64,000 bases of DNA from Bacteroidales bacterium (lineage in GTDB: Bacteria; Bacteroidota; Bacteroidia; Bacteroidales; P3): NCBI GenBank assembly GCA_017480245.1, contig JAFVBA010000004.1, forward strand, positions 112,410 through 176,409. Direction: 5' to 3'. The position numbers and the translations under genes were made by a program. Under the pieces are notes generated by a model. The model did not search any database. It had not been told where the DNA came from and saw only the letters and a list, made by a program, of their open reading frames with translations. Position 1 is the stretch's first letter. Each line of letters begins with the position of its first letter. Positions 1-8,345 of this stretch are shown piece after piece.

Positions 1-1305
1 ATTATCAAGATGTCAGATTTTTGATTTCCACCGTATCACCGTAAAAGATATATCCGACCACTTGGAATATATTTGTAAGCAAGAAAATGTACAATTTGAG
101 AAAGAGGCTTTGGATATTATTGCTGAGAAAGCGGACGGTGGTTTAAGGGATGCGCTGAGTATGTTTGATTTGATGGTATCTTTTACCAGCGGAAACTTAA
201 CTTACAAAGACGTTGTTGAATCTTTGAATATCCTTGACTACGATTATTTTTTCAAATTCGTAGATTATATGCTCAACAAGGATATTTCCTCTTCTCTGTT
301 GCTGTTTGACGAAGTTTTATCCAAAGGATTTCAAGGTGATATCTTTATTGACGGCCTTAGCAACCATATCCGCAACCTTTTAGTGAGCAAAGACCCTCAG
401 ACTGTCAAACTTCTGAATGTTCCTTTGAAGATTCAACAAAGATATTTAACACAATGTCAAAACACTCCGATGTTGTTTTTGCTTAATGCGCTGAATTACG
501 CCAATACTTCCGCAATGGAATATAAAAGTTCGGGAAATAAACGGCTGTGTGTGGAGCTAATGTTGATGAAAATGTGCAATATAATGAGTAAAATTGCACC
601 GAAACAGCAGCCAAAGCCAAATCCGCAACAACAAATTCCGAACTCACAACCGCAAATTCAACAGCCAGCACAACCAACGGCTAAAAAAAAAACTCCGTAA
701 CTGAAACTTCTCTACCCGAAAAGCCGGCAGACCCTTCTGAATATCAATCTCCTTTTGCTATAAACGCACTTAATGCCAACAGACTTAAAAAAGAAAATGA
801 GAAGCCCGAGAAAGCAGTTACATTTTCTATGGATGAAGTCCGTAAGAGCATAAAAATGTTTATTGAAGATATTAGTAATCAAATTGAAGACAAGGATTAT
901 TCAGCAGAAACCTCCTATCAAGACGGTAATACAGAATATCAAGACGAAGACACGGCAGAAGAAAACAATGATTTGAAAATAGACAAAAATCAATTCCTGA
1001 TTAATCTCACTCTTGCCTTATCCAAAGCAGAGATAAAGCCATATAAGGATACTTCTTTCTTAGCTCAGATGTTTGTTGATACACAAGAAAAGAAAGATAT
1101 TATAGATTCTATAAGGAAGAAGCTGACTCAGTTTATTATGAGAAGAACTCATTACCCTCACATGAAATTGGAAGTAATTGCCTTGAATCCTGACGAGAGG
1201 AAAATCACGGCTACAACTCCTGTTGAGCGGTTTAGGGTTCTTATGAAGACAGCTCCTGCTATTAATTTATTGAAAGAGAATTTTAAATGCGAAATAAAAT
1301 ATTAG
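1..1305 (+). CDS. dnaX: DNA polymerase III subunit gamma/tau, 5'-truncated, with frameshift
   Basis: Clamp-loader ATPase subunit. The window opens inside the gene; reading from base 2 gives SRCQIFDFHRI, then ADGGLRDALSMFD, the typical end of the DnaX sensor/lid region, followed by the helical collar domain. The zero frame continues into a Pro/Gln-rich linker and ends at a TAA at 698-700, just after ten consecutive A (683-692), giving a short gamma-like product ending KKKTP. The -1 frame is open from 685 to the TAG at 1303-1305 and encodes about 200 residues: an acidic linker and a folded-looking C-terminal domain, as expected of tau. The sequence shows both frames. That tau is made by slippage on the A run is inference, by analogy with A-rich slippage sites known in other bacterial dnaX genes. 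A homopolymer sequencing error is the main alternative. The ATP-binding N-terminus lies outside the window. Confidence 0.9.
683..692 (+). other. A10 slippage / -1 frameshift site in dnaX
   Basis: Ten A residues follow codon GCT. Read directly, translation stops six codons after GCT (AAA AAA AAA ACT CCG TAA). Eleven or eight A in the mRNA, or a -1 ribosomal slip, joins the upstream frame to the long downstream frame. The downstream frame has its own stop at 682-684, immediately before the A run, so it cannot be entered from further upstream. Confidence 0.65.
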
Positions 1306-1306
1306 G

Positions 1307-1329
1307 AAAATCCAAAATAACGGATTTTT
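1307..1329 (+). terminator. weak terminator-like hairpin after dnaX
   Basis: Arms AAAATCC (1307-1313) and GGATTTT (1322-1328) form a 7-bp stem with an 8-base loop, right after the tau-frame stop codon. The stem is short and A/T-rich, so termination is only suggested. It separates dnaX from fabD. Confidence 0.35.
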
Positions 1330-1360
1330 ATTCAGTAACATTTTAAAACAACAAACAACT

Positions 1361-2248
1361 ATGAAAAAAGCATACGTATTCCCGGGTCAGGGAGCCCAAT
1401 TTATAGGAATGGGTAAAGACCTTTACGAAAGCAACAGCGAATGCAAAGCAATGTTTGAAAAAGCTAATGAAATACTTGGCTTTAATATTACAGAGATTAT
1501 GTTTAACGGAACGGAAGATGACCTAAAGCAAACAAAGGTTACACAACCTGCCGTATTCTTGCACTCAGTTATTTTGGCAAATGCTCTTGGTGAGAGTTTC
1601 AAACCTGATATGGTGGCAGGACATTCACTTGGTGAGTTTTCCGCTTTGGTTGCAAGTAAAGCAATGCGCTTTGAAGATGGATTGAAATTGGTATCTATCC
1701 GTGCAAATGCAATGCAGAAAGCCTGCGAAGCCAATCCGAGTACAATGGCTGCTATTATCGGCTTGGAGGATGCGGTAATAGAGGAAGTATGTGCTTCAAT
1801 TACTGATGAGGTTGTAGTTCCTGCCAATTACAATAACCCAGGCCAGTTAGTTATTTCAGGTTCTATGGCAGGAATAGAGAAAGCCTGCGCAATGTTAAAA
1901 GAAAAAGGGGCTAAAAGAGCGCTTCCTTTGAAAGTGGGCGGTGCATTCCATTCACCGTTGATGGAAAGCGCAAGAGTAGAATTGGCAAAAGGAATAGAAG
2001 AAGCAGAAATCTCCGCTCCAGTTTGCCCAATCTATCAAGACGTTAATGCATTGCCGATGACGGATGCCAAACTTATCAAAGAGAATCTAATAAAGCAATT
2101 GACTTCTCCTGTAAAATGGACGCAGATTGTTAAAAATATGATTGCAGACGGCGCAACCACGTTTATAGAAGTCGGTCCTGGTACAGCACTTCAAGGAATG
2201 ATTAAAAAAGTTTCCGCAGAAGTTGAGTTAATGTCAGCAAGTATCTAA
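1361..2248 (+). CDS. fabD: malonyl-CoA:ACP transacylase
   Basis: Transfers malonyl groups from CoA to acyl carrier protein, the entry step of type II fatty acid synthesis, in the cytoplasm. The 295-residue length is normal for FabD. Visible hallmarks are the N-terminal GQGAQ (residues 9-13), the nucleophile elbow GHSLGE (87-92, catalytic Ser89), Arg114 in SIRANAM, which binds the malonyl carboxylate in this family, and GAFHSPLM with catalytic His197. The start is the ATG giving MKKAYVFPGQG, the canonical beginning. It lies 55 bases after dnaX and is followed by a strong hairpin terminator, so it is probably a single-gene or end-of-operon unit. No other fab genes are adjacent. Assignment is secure. 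Confidence 0.97.
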   Translation: MKKAYVFPGQGAQFIGMGKDLYESNSECKAMFEKANEILGFNITEIMFNGTEDDLKQTKVTQPAVFLHSVILANALGESFKPDMVAGHSLGEFSALVASKAMRFEDGLKLVSIRANAMQKACEANPSTMAAIIGLEDAVIEEVCASITDEVVVPANYNNPGQLVISGSMAGIEKACAMLKEKGAKRALPLKVGGAFHSPLMESARVELAKGIEEAEISAPVCPIYQDVNALPMTDAKLIKENLIKQLTSPVKWTQIVKNMIADGATTFIEVGPGTALQGMIKKVSAEVELMSASI

Positions 2249-2265
2249 GCGTCAATATAATTCAA

Positions 2266-2306
2266 AAGACTTATAAGTCAATTTAGGCTTATAAGTCTTA
2301 TTTTTT
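2266..2306 (+). terminator. rho-independent terminator after fabD
   Basis: Left arm AAGACTTATAAGTC (2266-2279) pairs with right arm GGCTTATAAGTCTT (2286-2299) across a short AATTTA loop, with one G-T pair, and is followed by six T (2301-2306). This is a textbook intrinsic terminator. Confidence 0.85.
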
Positions 2307-2319
2307 ATAAACTAGTATA

Positions 2320-3051
2320 ATGAAAAAAATAGTTATCATCGGTGCTTCTTCGGGTATGGGGCAAAGATGTGCTGAGATTTTTGCACAAAAAGGTTATAAA
2401 GTTGCAATTGCCGCCCGCAGAGTTGAAAATCTCAAAAATCTTAAGGAAAAATACCCCGATAATATCGTATATCTGCCTATTGACATCACAAAAGAAGATG
2501 CTCCCGACAGATTTAAAGAACTTATTAAGCAAAACGGCGGAATGGATATTTATTTTCATGCCTCGGGTATCGGATTTCATAACGAAGAATTGGATTTTGA
2601 AAAAGAAATTTCCACACTTGAAGTCAATGCATTGGGATTTACCCGTATGATTATCACCGCTTTTAACTATTTTAAGGAAAATAAAATCCACGGACACATA
2701 ACTTGCATTACTTCCATTGCAGGAACGAAAGGTCTTGGGGCTGCTGCGGCTTATTCTTCCACCAAATGTTTTCAAAATACTTATATTGAATGTCTTGACC
2801 AACTGTCCCGAATGAATAAGTTGGGAATTACTTTTACAGATATCCGCCCAGGATTTGTCAAAACGGCACTTTTGGACAGCAACAGGAATTATCCTTTGCT
2901 TATGGACGCAGATAAAGTCAGCAAAACAATTGTTAAAGCCATTGAAAACAAAAAACGCAAAAAAGTTATCAATAACCTTTATGCGTTAATCACATTCTTT
3001 TGGTCGCTTATCCCCTCTTGCCTTTGGGTAAGGCTGAAAATCCGGAATTAA
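2320..3051 (+). CDS. SDR-family NAD(P)-dependent oxidoreductase
   Basis: Short-chain dehydrogenase/reductase of 243 residues; substrate unknown. The Rossmann nucleotide site GASSGMG is at residues 8-14. The catalytic triad is visible: Ser132 (TSIAG), Tyr145 and Lys149 in AYSSTK. The usual NNAG motif appears as HASGIG. An Arg-Arg at residues 33-34 after the second beta strand suggests preference for NADP(H), which is inference. The C-terminus has a hydrophobic stretch (about 220-236, LITFFWSLIPSCLW), a pattern seen in membrane-associated SDRs acting on lipids or sterol-like substrates. It is convergent with the porin gene: the two stop codons share bases 3048-3051. The fabD terminator precedes it. 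Confidence 0.9.
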   Translation: MKKIVIIGASSGMGQRCAEIFAQKGYKVAIAARRVENLKNLKEKYPDNIVYLPIDITKEDAPDRFKELIKQNGGMDIYFHASGIGFHNEELDFEKEISTLEVNALGFTRMIITAFNYFKENKIHGHITCITSIAGTKGLGAAAAYSSTKCFQNTYIECLDQLSRMNKLGITFTDIRPGFVKTALLDSNRNYPLLMDADKVSKTIVKAIENKKRKKVINNLYALITFFWSLIPSCLWVRLKIRN

Positions 3052-4253
3052 AACTCATATTGCAGACGCATTATAAGATGATTGTCTTTGCGGTCGTAGG
3101 AATATGACGGCATTTTGTCGCTTTTTTCGTTCAAATTCACGTTAAACATTGTTGTAAAGCGCAATCCCTTGGTTATATTCCACTGACAACCTATTCCGAA
3201 TGTCTGATAGGTAATGTCCGTTGAGGAAAGATAGAATTTTTTGTCCGCCTCGGTATTCGGATTCATCAAAGTATATTTCAAAAGCAACCTAAAAGGAGAC
3301 TGCCATAGGTCTTGGAAATAATAAATGTAGCCCCCGAAAAACTCTCTTTCTATATTAAAAGGATTAGTTGGGTCATATTCGTTATTATCGGGCGAGCGGA
3401 AAGAATTCACTTGCGAAGGTTGAGTACCTAACACCCATTCCGTCTTTATTTCAGATGAGCCCATTGAAGTAGGGAACTTTATCTGGGCATCCACTCCGTA
3501 ATAAAATCTCGTATTTTTGGTATTTGCTTTCTTATTATACGACCACAGGGAATCGTTTATATAATTAAACCAAACATTACTTGCATTATTCACTTTGCCA
3601 TAATAAACTGACGTACCCACTGCGGCATACACGTTATTAACTTGCGTTGAATATTTCAACCGTCCGACAAAATTCATTTTACCGTCAGGAACTCTGTTGA
3701 TATTATTGCCGCTAACGAAACCAAAATCAAATCTCAATCCGTTGAAACGCGAATCTTTCGGAGCAATAAGCGATAATTTCAACCCCAAATCCCTATCCAA
3801 AAAGAAAATATTACGCAACAAATCGCAATGTTCCAAAACCTCTTGCTTAGGAGTGGAATACGGCGTTTCCTCTCCGAACCAAATCGTTTGCAAACCTGCA
3901 TTGATTTCAATCCAATCGGCAGGTTTTATGTTTATCATCGCTGCTTTCGGCACTATGCCTCCGTCATTCAAATCCAATTCAAACACTCCTTGGGTTATTC
4001 CCTCGCTGTACGCCAATCTTATGCCGCCGCGCCTAACTCCGTAACGGATAAAATAATCTTTATCCTCCCCGTCCCTGTCAGGATTGTAGAATTGATTAGA
4101 ACCCGTGTTGCTTTTGCCTTGATATTGCAACCATTCAAAATCCGTTTGTATAAATCCGCCGATTTGCAACTTATCTTTAAAACTCTCTTGCGCCTTTGCA
4201 GTAAAATTCAATAACATCGCAAAAGCCAACAATGTAAAAATCTTTCTTTTCAT
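3048..4253 (-). CDS. outer-membrane porin, phosphate-selective porin O/P-like
   Basis: A 401-residue beta-barrel protein of the outer membrane. The N-terminus is a clear signal peptide (MKRKIFTLLAFAMLLNFTAKA, cleavage before Gln22). The mature part has alternating aromatic/polar strands, opens with LQIGGFIQTDFEWLQ, and ends in MRLQYEF; a terminal Phe is usual for barrel proteins. The N-terminal strand pattern and GIRLAYSEGI resemble the OprO/OprP-like family of Bacteroidota. Substrate is not evident from sequence. A well-formed promoter with both -33 and -7 elements lies 25-56 bases upstream. Its stop codon overlaps that of the convergent SDR gene, so the two transcripts probably interfere at their ends. 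Family call is fairly secure, substrate is not. Confidence 0.8.
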   Translation of the reverse strand: MKRKIFTLLAFAMLLNFTAKAQESFKDKLQIGGFIQTDFEWLQYQGKSNTGSNQFYNPDRDGEDKDYFIRYGVRRGGIRLAYSEGITQGVFELDLNDGGIVPKAAMINIKPADWIEINAGLQTIWFGEETPYSTPKQEVLEHCDLLRNIFFLDRDLGLKLSLIAPKDSRFNGLRFDFGFVSGNNINRVPDGKMNFVGRLKYSTQVNNVYAAVGTSVYYGKVNNASNVWFNYINDSLWSYNKKANTKNTRFYYGVDAQIKFPTSMGSSEIKTEWVLGTQPSQVNSFRSPDNNEYDPTNPFNIEREFFGGYIYYFQDLWQSPFRLLLKYTLMNPNTEADKKFYLSSTDITYQTFGIGCQWNITKGLRFTTMFNVNLNEKSDKMPSYSYDRKDNHLIMRLQYEF

Positions 4254-4278
4254 TATGATGTCTCAAATTTTAAAGGTG

Positions 4279-4309
4279 CAAATTTACAAATTTTTCTCTA
4301 TCTGACAAA
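4279..4309 (-). promoter_or_regulatory. Bacteroidota promoter of the porin gene
   Basis: On the minus strand TTTG (4306-4309) is followed after 19 bases by TAAATTTG (4279-4286), matching the Bacteroidota consensus TTTG-N19-TAnnTTTG. The porin ATG is 26 bases further on. Confidence 0.8.
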
Positions 4310-4328
4310 TGCCCTTTTGGATAATATC

Positions 4329-4499
4329 GCCGCCTTTGTGTTGTTTTCCGCCGCCCTTTGCGGAAATAATTTGAAAAAAACTCTTTTTTTGATCTAAAAA
4401 AACTGTTTTTTTGAGAAGAAAAAACTCTTTTTTTTAAATTATTTCCGCAAGGGGCGGCGCAATATTGCGCAAGGGCGGCAGAAAACAACCTAAGGGCAG
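4329..4499. repeat. 22-bp word ladder with opposing arms (locus 1)
   Basis: Fills most of the 451-base gap between the porin and the acyl-CoA ligase. Left words GCCGCC(C)TTTG start at 4329 and 4350. Three central words of the form AAAAAACT[C/G]TTTTTTT have their ACT at 4380, 4402 and 4424. Right words CAAGGGGCGGC / CAAGGGCGGC start at 4448 and 4470, with a degenerate AAGGG at 4492. The step is 21-22 bp throughout. Left and right are inverted copies: TTGCGGAAATAATTT (4358-4372) pairs perfectly with 4436-4450, and GTTGTTTTCCGCCGCCCTT (4340-4358) pairs with 4471-4489 with one mismatch. A perfect palindrome GCGCAATATTGCGC sits at 4457-4470. No credible gene lies here; a 72-codon minus-strand reading frame is a by-product of the repeats. 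Confidence 0.85.
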
Positions 4500-4646
4500 T
4501 GAAAAATAGAGAGGATTTTGTATTAAAATAAATAAAATCAAAAAGAATTTGTCTAAACGAAAAAATGATTAGTGAAAATATCGCAAAAGTTAAGGAATTT
4601 GTAACATTTTTTCGCCGCTTAGGGTCTGTAATATCAAAAAATGTTC

Positions 4647-4654
4647 TAATTTTG
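4647..4654 (+). promoter_or_regulatory. promoter -7 element of the acyl-CoA ligase gene
   Basis: TAATTTTG followed by CA matches the Bacteroidota -7 consensus TAnnTTTG. It is 50 bases upstream of the ATG at 4705. No good -33 TTTG was seen at the expected spacing. Confidence 0.65.
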
Positions 4655-4704
4655 CAAGCCTATAATGTTACTAAATGCGGTTTCGCACTGCTAAATAAAT
4701 AATA

Positions 4705-6366
4705 ATGGAAAATAAAAGCTTTATTGCAGATATTGAACAGAGTATTATAAACCATTGGGGACGGCCTGCCCTTAGCGATTACAAATCAGGTCCTATTACA
4801 TTCTCACAAGTCGGAGAGAGAATAGCAAGATTGCATATTCTTTTTGAACAATGCGGCATCAAACAAGGCGACCATATCGCTCTTTGCGGAAGAAACTGCG
4901 CTGCATGGGCTATTTCTTATTTTGCCGTGCTATCTTACGGAGCCGTTGCCGTACCTTTGCTTCACGAATTCAAAGCACAACAGGTTGAACACTTGGTTAA
5001 TCATTCGGATTGCAAACTTGTAATTCTCGGAGACGTGGTTTGGGAAGGTGTAGATGCAGATAATCTGCCAGATGTCAATGCTGTCATTGTTATGCAGGGA
5101 TTTCAATTAGTTCATTGCAAAGATGATAAATACAAACAGGCTTTTGACAATCTTAACAAGTTATTTAAAAAGAAATATCCGCAGGGATTCAGTGTTAAAA
5201 ACGTAAAATACCGCCGCGAAAACCCCGATGACTTAGCTCTTATCAACTATACTTCCGGTACGACCTCTGCTTCCAAAGGTGTTATGATACCTTACCGAGC
5301 TTTAATCGGCAATCAAATCTTTGCCGACAGAGTTCTGCCCCATCTTAACCAGTACAGTAATTCTATTTGTATGCTTCCTATGGCTCACATGTACGGAATG
5401 GCTTTTGAATTGATAACTGAATTCCGTAAAGGCACACATATTCATTTCCTTACACGTGTTCCTTCTCCTAAAATCGTGGCAGAAGCTTTTGCAGAGGTAA
5501 AACCTGACATTATTATCTCCGTTCCTTTGATTATAGAGAAGATTTACAAAACCAAATTGAAACCTATCTTAGATAAAAGGCTGACAAAGACTCTTTTGCG
5601 CACGCCTTATATTGACAAGATGTTACTTTCGCGTATTCAAAAGGAATTGCATACTGCTTTCGGGGAGAATTTCTATGAGGTTATCATAGGAGGAGCTGCT
5701 CTTAACTTGGAAGTGGAAGCGTTTTTGAAAAAAGTAGGTTTCCGTTATACAATCGGTTACGGTATGACTGAATGCGCACCGATTATTTGCTATTCCGATT
5801 GGAAAGATACCAAAGTAGGTTCTTGCGGAAAGGCTGTTGAAGAAATGGAAGTGAAGATTGATTCTCCTGACCCTCAGAATATACCGGGTGAAATCTTGAC
5901 ACGTGGCATAAACTTAATGCTCGGCTATTACAAAAACGAAGAAGAAACCTCCAAAATAATTATTGATGGTTGGTTGCACACGGGAGATTTGGCTGTGATG
6001 GATAAAGACGGTTATGTTTTCATCAAAGGAAGAAAGAAAAATATGATTCTTTCGGCTAACGGGCAGAATATCTACCCTGAGGAGATAGAAGACAAACTCA
6101 ACTCAATGGAATACGTCAATGAGGCGTTGGTTATAGAAAGAGAAGGCAAGATAACGGCTCTTATTAATTTAGATCTTGACAAACTTGACAGAGATAAAAT
6201 TGACAGAAACAAATTTGACGAAATTTTGGAGCAAATACGTAAAGACACTAACGCAGAATTACCTGCTTACGAGCAGATTGCCCAAATTTTCATTCAAGCC
6301 GAAGAATTTGAGAAGACTCCTAAACGCTCCATCAAACGATATATGTACTCTCACAAAATGCTTTAA
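4705..6366 (+). CDS. AMP-dependent acyl-CoA synthetase (long-chain fatty acid-CoA ligase type)
   Basis: Adenylate-forming enzyme of 553 residues that activates a carboxylic acid, probably a fatty acid, to its acyl-AMP and then acyl-CoA (or acyl-ACP). The P-loop-like motif NYTSGTTSASKG is at 181-192, GYGMTECAPII near residue 350, the hinge region GWLHTGDLA near 425 and IKGRKKNMILSANGQNI near 440, with the C-terminal lid Lys in the TPKRSIKRY region. These are the A3, A5, A7, A8 and A10 signatures. Length is slightly short of E. coli FadD and similar to the Bacteroidota enzymes annotated as long-chain fatty acid-CoA ligases. It has its own promoter and a strong bidirectional terminator downstream. 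Acyl chain length preference cannot be read from the sequence. Confidence 0.9.
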   Translation: MENKSFIADIEQSIINHWGRPALSDYKSGPITFSQVGERIARLHILFEQCGIKQGDHIALCGRNCAAWAISYFAVLSYGAVAVPLLHEFKAQQVEHLVNHSDCKLVILGDVVWEGVDADNLPDVNAVIVMQGFQLVHCKDDKYKQAFDNLNKLFKKKYPQGFSVKNVKYRRENPDDLALINYTSGTTSASKGVMIPYRALIGNQIFADRVLPHLNQYSNSICMLPMAHMYGMAFELITEFRKGTHIHFLTRVPSPKIVAEAFAEVKPDIIISVPLIIEKIYKTKLKPILDKRLTKTLLRTPYIDKMLLSRIQKELHTAFGENFYEVIIGGAALNLEVEAFLKKVGFRYTIGYGMTECAPIICYSDWKDTKVGSCGKAVEEMEVKIDSPDPQNIPGEILTRGINLMLGYYKNEEETSKIIIDGWLHTGDLAVMDKDGYVFIKGRKKNMILSANGQNIYPEEIEDKLNSMEYVNEALVIEREGKITALINLDLDKLDRDKIDRNKFDEILEQIRKDTNAELPAYEQIAQIFIQAEEFEKTPKRSIKRYMYSHKML

Positions 6367-6410
6367 AAATTTAATTAGCCAATACGGAAAATTGAAATTT
6401 GAATATATAA

Positions 6411-6453
6411 AAATAAGACGGTATTCTTTTGAATTGAAATACCGTCTTATTTT
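6411..6453. terminator. bidirectional terminator between convergent genes
   Basis: AAATAAGACGGTATT (6411-6425) pairs perfectly with AATACCGTCTTATTT (6438-6452), with A-rich and T-rich flanks on both sides. It serves both the acyl-CoA ligase (plus) and the S41 protease (minus). Confidence 0.9.
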
Positions 6454-6463
6454 TTTCTTCCCG

Positions 6464-8221
6464 TTATTTGCCTTTGAGGATTGACTTGTAAAGTTTTTTG
6501 TCTTTCAATACTTTTACTGCTTGTGCAATGGTTTCGTCATTTTGTTGCACCGCTTTATAATAATACCGTATTCCGTAAAAGTATCTTGCTATCGTGCCTT
6601 TCAGATTGGCTTCAATATATTTATTAGATGAGGCAATGTATTCTTTTTGTTTGATATCCTCCTGCTTAGCCTTCTTTATAATCTCCTCTGTCATACTTTC
6701 GGCGGACATAATCTCCTTGGCGTAATCCTCGTACGAAGTATAAGAATTGTATTTAACGGAATCCTTTTGCAATTCTTTCATATAATTTAACACAATCTCA
6801 TTAACCCACTGCGGTTTTACGCTCTGAGGATTCACACCTTGCTTTTTGGCATAATCTTCAAACTCTTTCATTAAACCAAGTGAAGACCAAGCGCTGTCAA
6901 ATGCCTCATAAGTAGGAAATTTTTTCAAAAACTCTTCCCTATTAGTCTCTACAAAGTTCAAAGAGAACTCGTTAAACAGATTTTTACTGCGCAAATTGAT
7001 GTAATAATCGGAAGCGCGCGTAGTATCCAACGGAACAAAAATGTCAGGCATAACACCGCCGCCGCCATATACCGTTCTGCCATTATCTGTCTTGAATTTC
7101 AAATTTTCATCGAACTTAATACTGTCCTTATTCACCAATTCCTTATGTTCGCTTCGTCTTTTAAAATCCTGGTAATAATCTTCCACTCCGTTATCGTATG
7201 GTTTTTGAATGCAACGTCCCGACGGAATATAATATCTTGCGGTCGTAAAACGTATTTGTGAGCCGTCAGTCATATTAAACGGACGCTGAACCAAACCTTT
7301 TCCGAATGTACGTCTGCCAATTATAACTCCTCTGTCCCAATCCTGCACTGCGCCAGAAGTAATCTCCGCAGCTGAGGCTGTATATTCGTCAGTCAGGATA
7401 ACCAATTCGCCTTTCTCCCAAACGCCTTTCTTTGATGATTTCAATTCTTCACGCGGCGATTTCTCGCCTTCAGTATATACTATAAGTTTATCCTTACTCA
7501 AGAATTCATCTACTATCTTCTGTGCAGCCTCAAGGTAACCTCCGCCGTTGGAACGTAAATCAAAGATAAGTTTTTTCATTCCCTGGCTTTTCAAATCCTC
7601 AACCGCTTTTTGAAATTCCTCATCCGAACTGCTCGCATAACGCCTTAGGGAGATATATCCTATTTCCTCGTCAATCATAAACCAAGTGTCTATACTGTTT
7701 ATAGGAATCTTATCCCTAACGAGATTAAACACTATCTCACCTCTGCCACTGCGTAAAACAGTTATCCTCACTTTTGTTCCTTTTTTCCCTCTCAAATGTT
7801 TAAATATCCAATCTTGATTGATGCTGTCCCCTGTCGCTGCCGTATCATCAACTTTTATTATTTTATCTCCGGGTAACATTCCGACCTTTTCACTCGGACC
7901 GTCGGCAATTACGTCAATCACGTGAATGGTATCATCTTTCAATTGAAAGGTTACCCCAATTCCGATAATGTTTCCTTGCAACGGTTCATTAACTGCCTGA
8001 ACGTCTTTAGCAGCTATGTATGCTGAATGCGGGTCAAGCTCCTTTAACATAGCGATTATACCTTTCTCGGTAATGGATGGCAAATTCAATGTATCAACAT
8101 AGAAATTGTCCATCATATACATCAATTGTACTATCTTCTTTGTGGTTTTTGTATCGTCTTTTTGTGCAAAAGATACAACGCTTAGCAACAATACTGCCGT
8201 CAATACTAAATTTCTTTTCAT
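6464..8221 (-). CDS. S41 family C-terminal processing peptidase
   Basis: Serine protease of the CtpA/Tsp family, exported to the periplasm by a signal peptide (MKRNLVLTAVLLLSVVSFA, cleavage before Gln20). Order of domains: N-terminal helical segment (about 25-80), PDZ domain (about 85-165, IGIGVTFQ and PGDKIIKVDD), then the S41 catalytic core with FDLRSNGGGYLEAA (220-233), catalytic Ser283 in YTASAAEITSG and general base Lys308 in RRTFGKGL. The C-terminal extension (about 420-585) is Lys/Glu-rich and helical, common in Bacteroidota tail-specific proteases. The 585-residue length fits. It trims or degrades periplasmic proteins from the C-terminus; the target is unknown. It is divergent from the signal peptidase gene. 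Confidence 0.93.
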   Translation of the reverse strand: MKRNLVLTAVLLLSVVSFAQKDDTKTTKKIVQLMYMMDNFYVDTLNLPSITEKGIIAMLKELDPHSAYIAAKDVQAVNEPLQGNIIGIGVTFQLKDDTIHVIDVIADGPSEKVGMLPGDKIIKVDDTAATGDSINQDWIFKHLRGKKGTKVRITVLRSGRGEIVFNLVRDKIPINSIDTWFMIDEEIGYISLRRYASSSDEEFQKAVEDLKSQGMKKLIFDLRSNGGGYLEAAQKIVDEFLSKDKLIVYTEGEKSPREELKSSKKGVWEKGELVILTDEYTASAAEITSGAVQDWDRGVIIGRRTFGKGLVQRPFNMTDGSQIRFTTARYYIPSGRCIQKPYDNGVEDYYQDFKRRSEHKELVNKDSIKFDENLKFKTDNGRTVYGGGGVMPDIFVPLDTTRASDYYINLRSKNLFNEFSLNFVETNREEFLKKFPTYEAFDSAWSSLGLMKEFEDYAKKQGVNPQSVKPQWVNEIVLNYMKELQKDSVKYNSYTSYEDYAKEIMSAESMTEEIIKKAKQEDIKQKEYIASSNKYIEANLKGTIARYFYGIRYYYKAVQQNDETIAQAVKVLKDKKLYKSILKGK

Positions 8222-8276
8222 CTTATCAAATTTTACCTTTTTATTAATAAAAATCTCCTAAACAACGTAAAAATAT

Positions 8277-8307
8277 TTTGCCGTATTGTCTTTTTTTTCT
8301 AAATTTG
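8277..8307 (+). promoter_or_regulatory. promoter of signal peptidase gene
   Basis: TTTG (8277-8280), 19 bases, then TAAATTTG (8300-8307): a complete match to the Bacteroidota consensus, 39 bases before the ATG. Confidence 0.85.
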
Positions 8308-8345
8308 CACTTTAATTTGTAATTTTTTTAATAAAAAAGACTGAA

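Noticed and set aside
4270-4488. 72-codon minus-strand reading frame between the porin and the acyl-CoA ligase
   Set aside because: It lies entirely within the inverted 22-bp ladder, overlaps the porin promoter and has no protein-like pattern.
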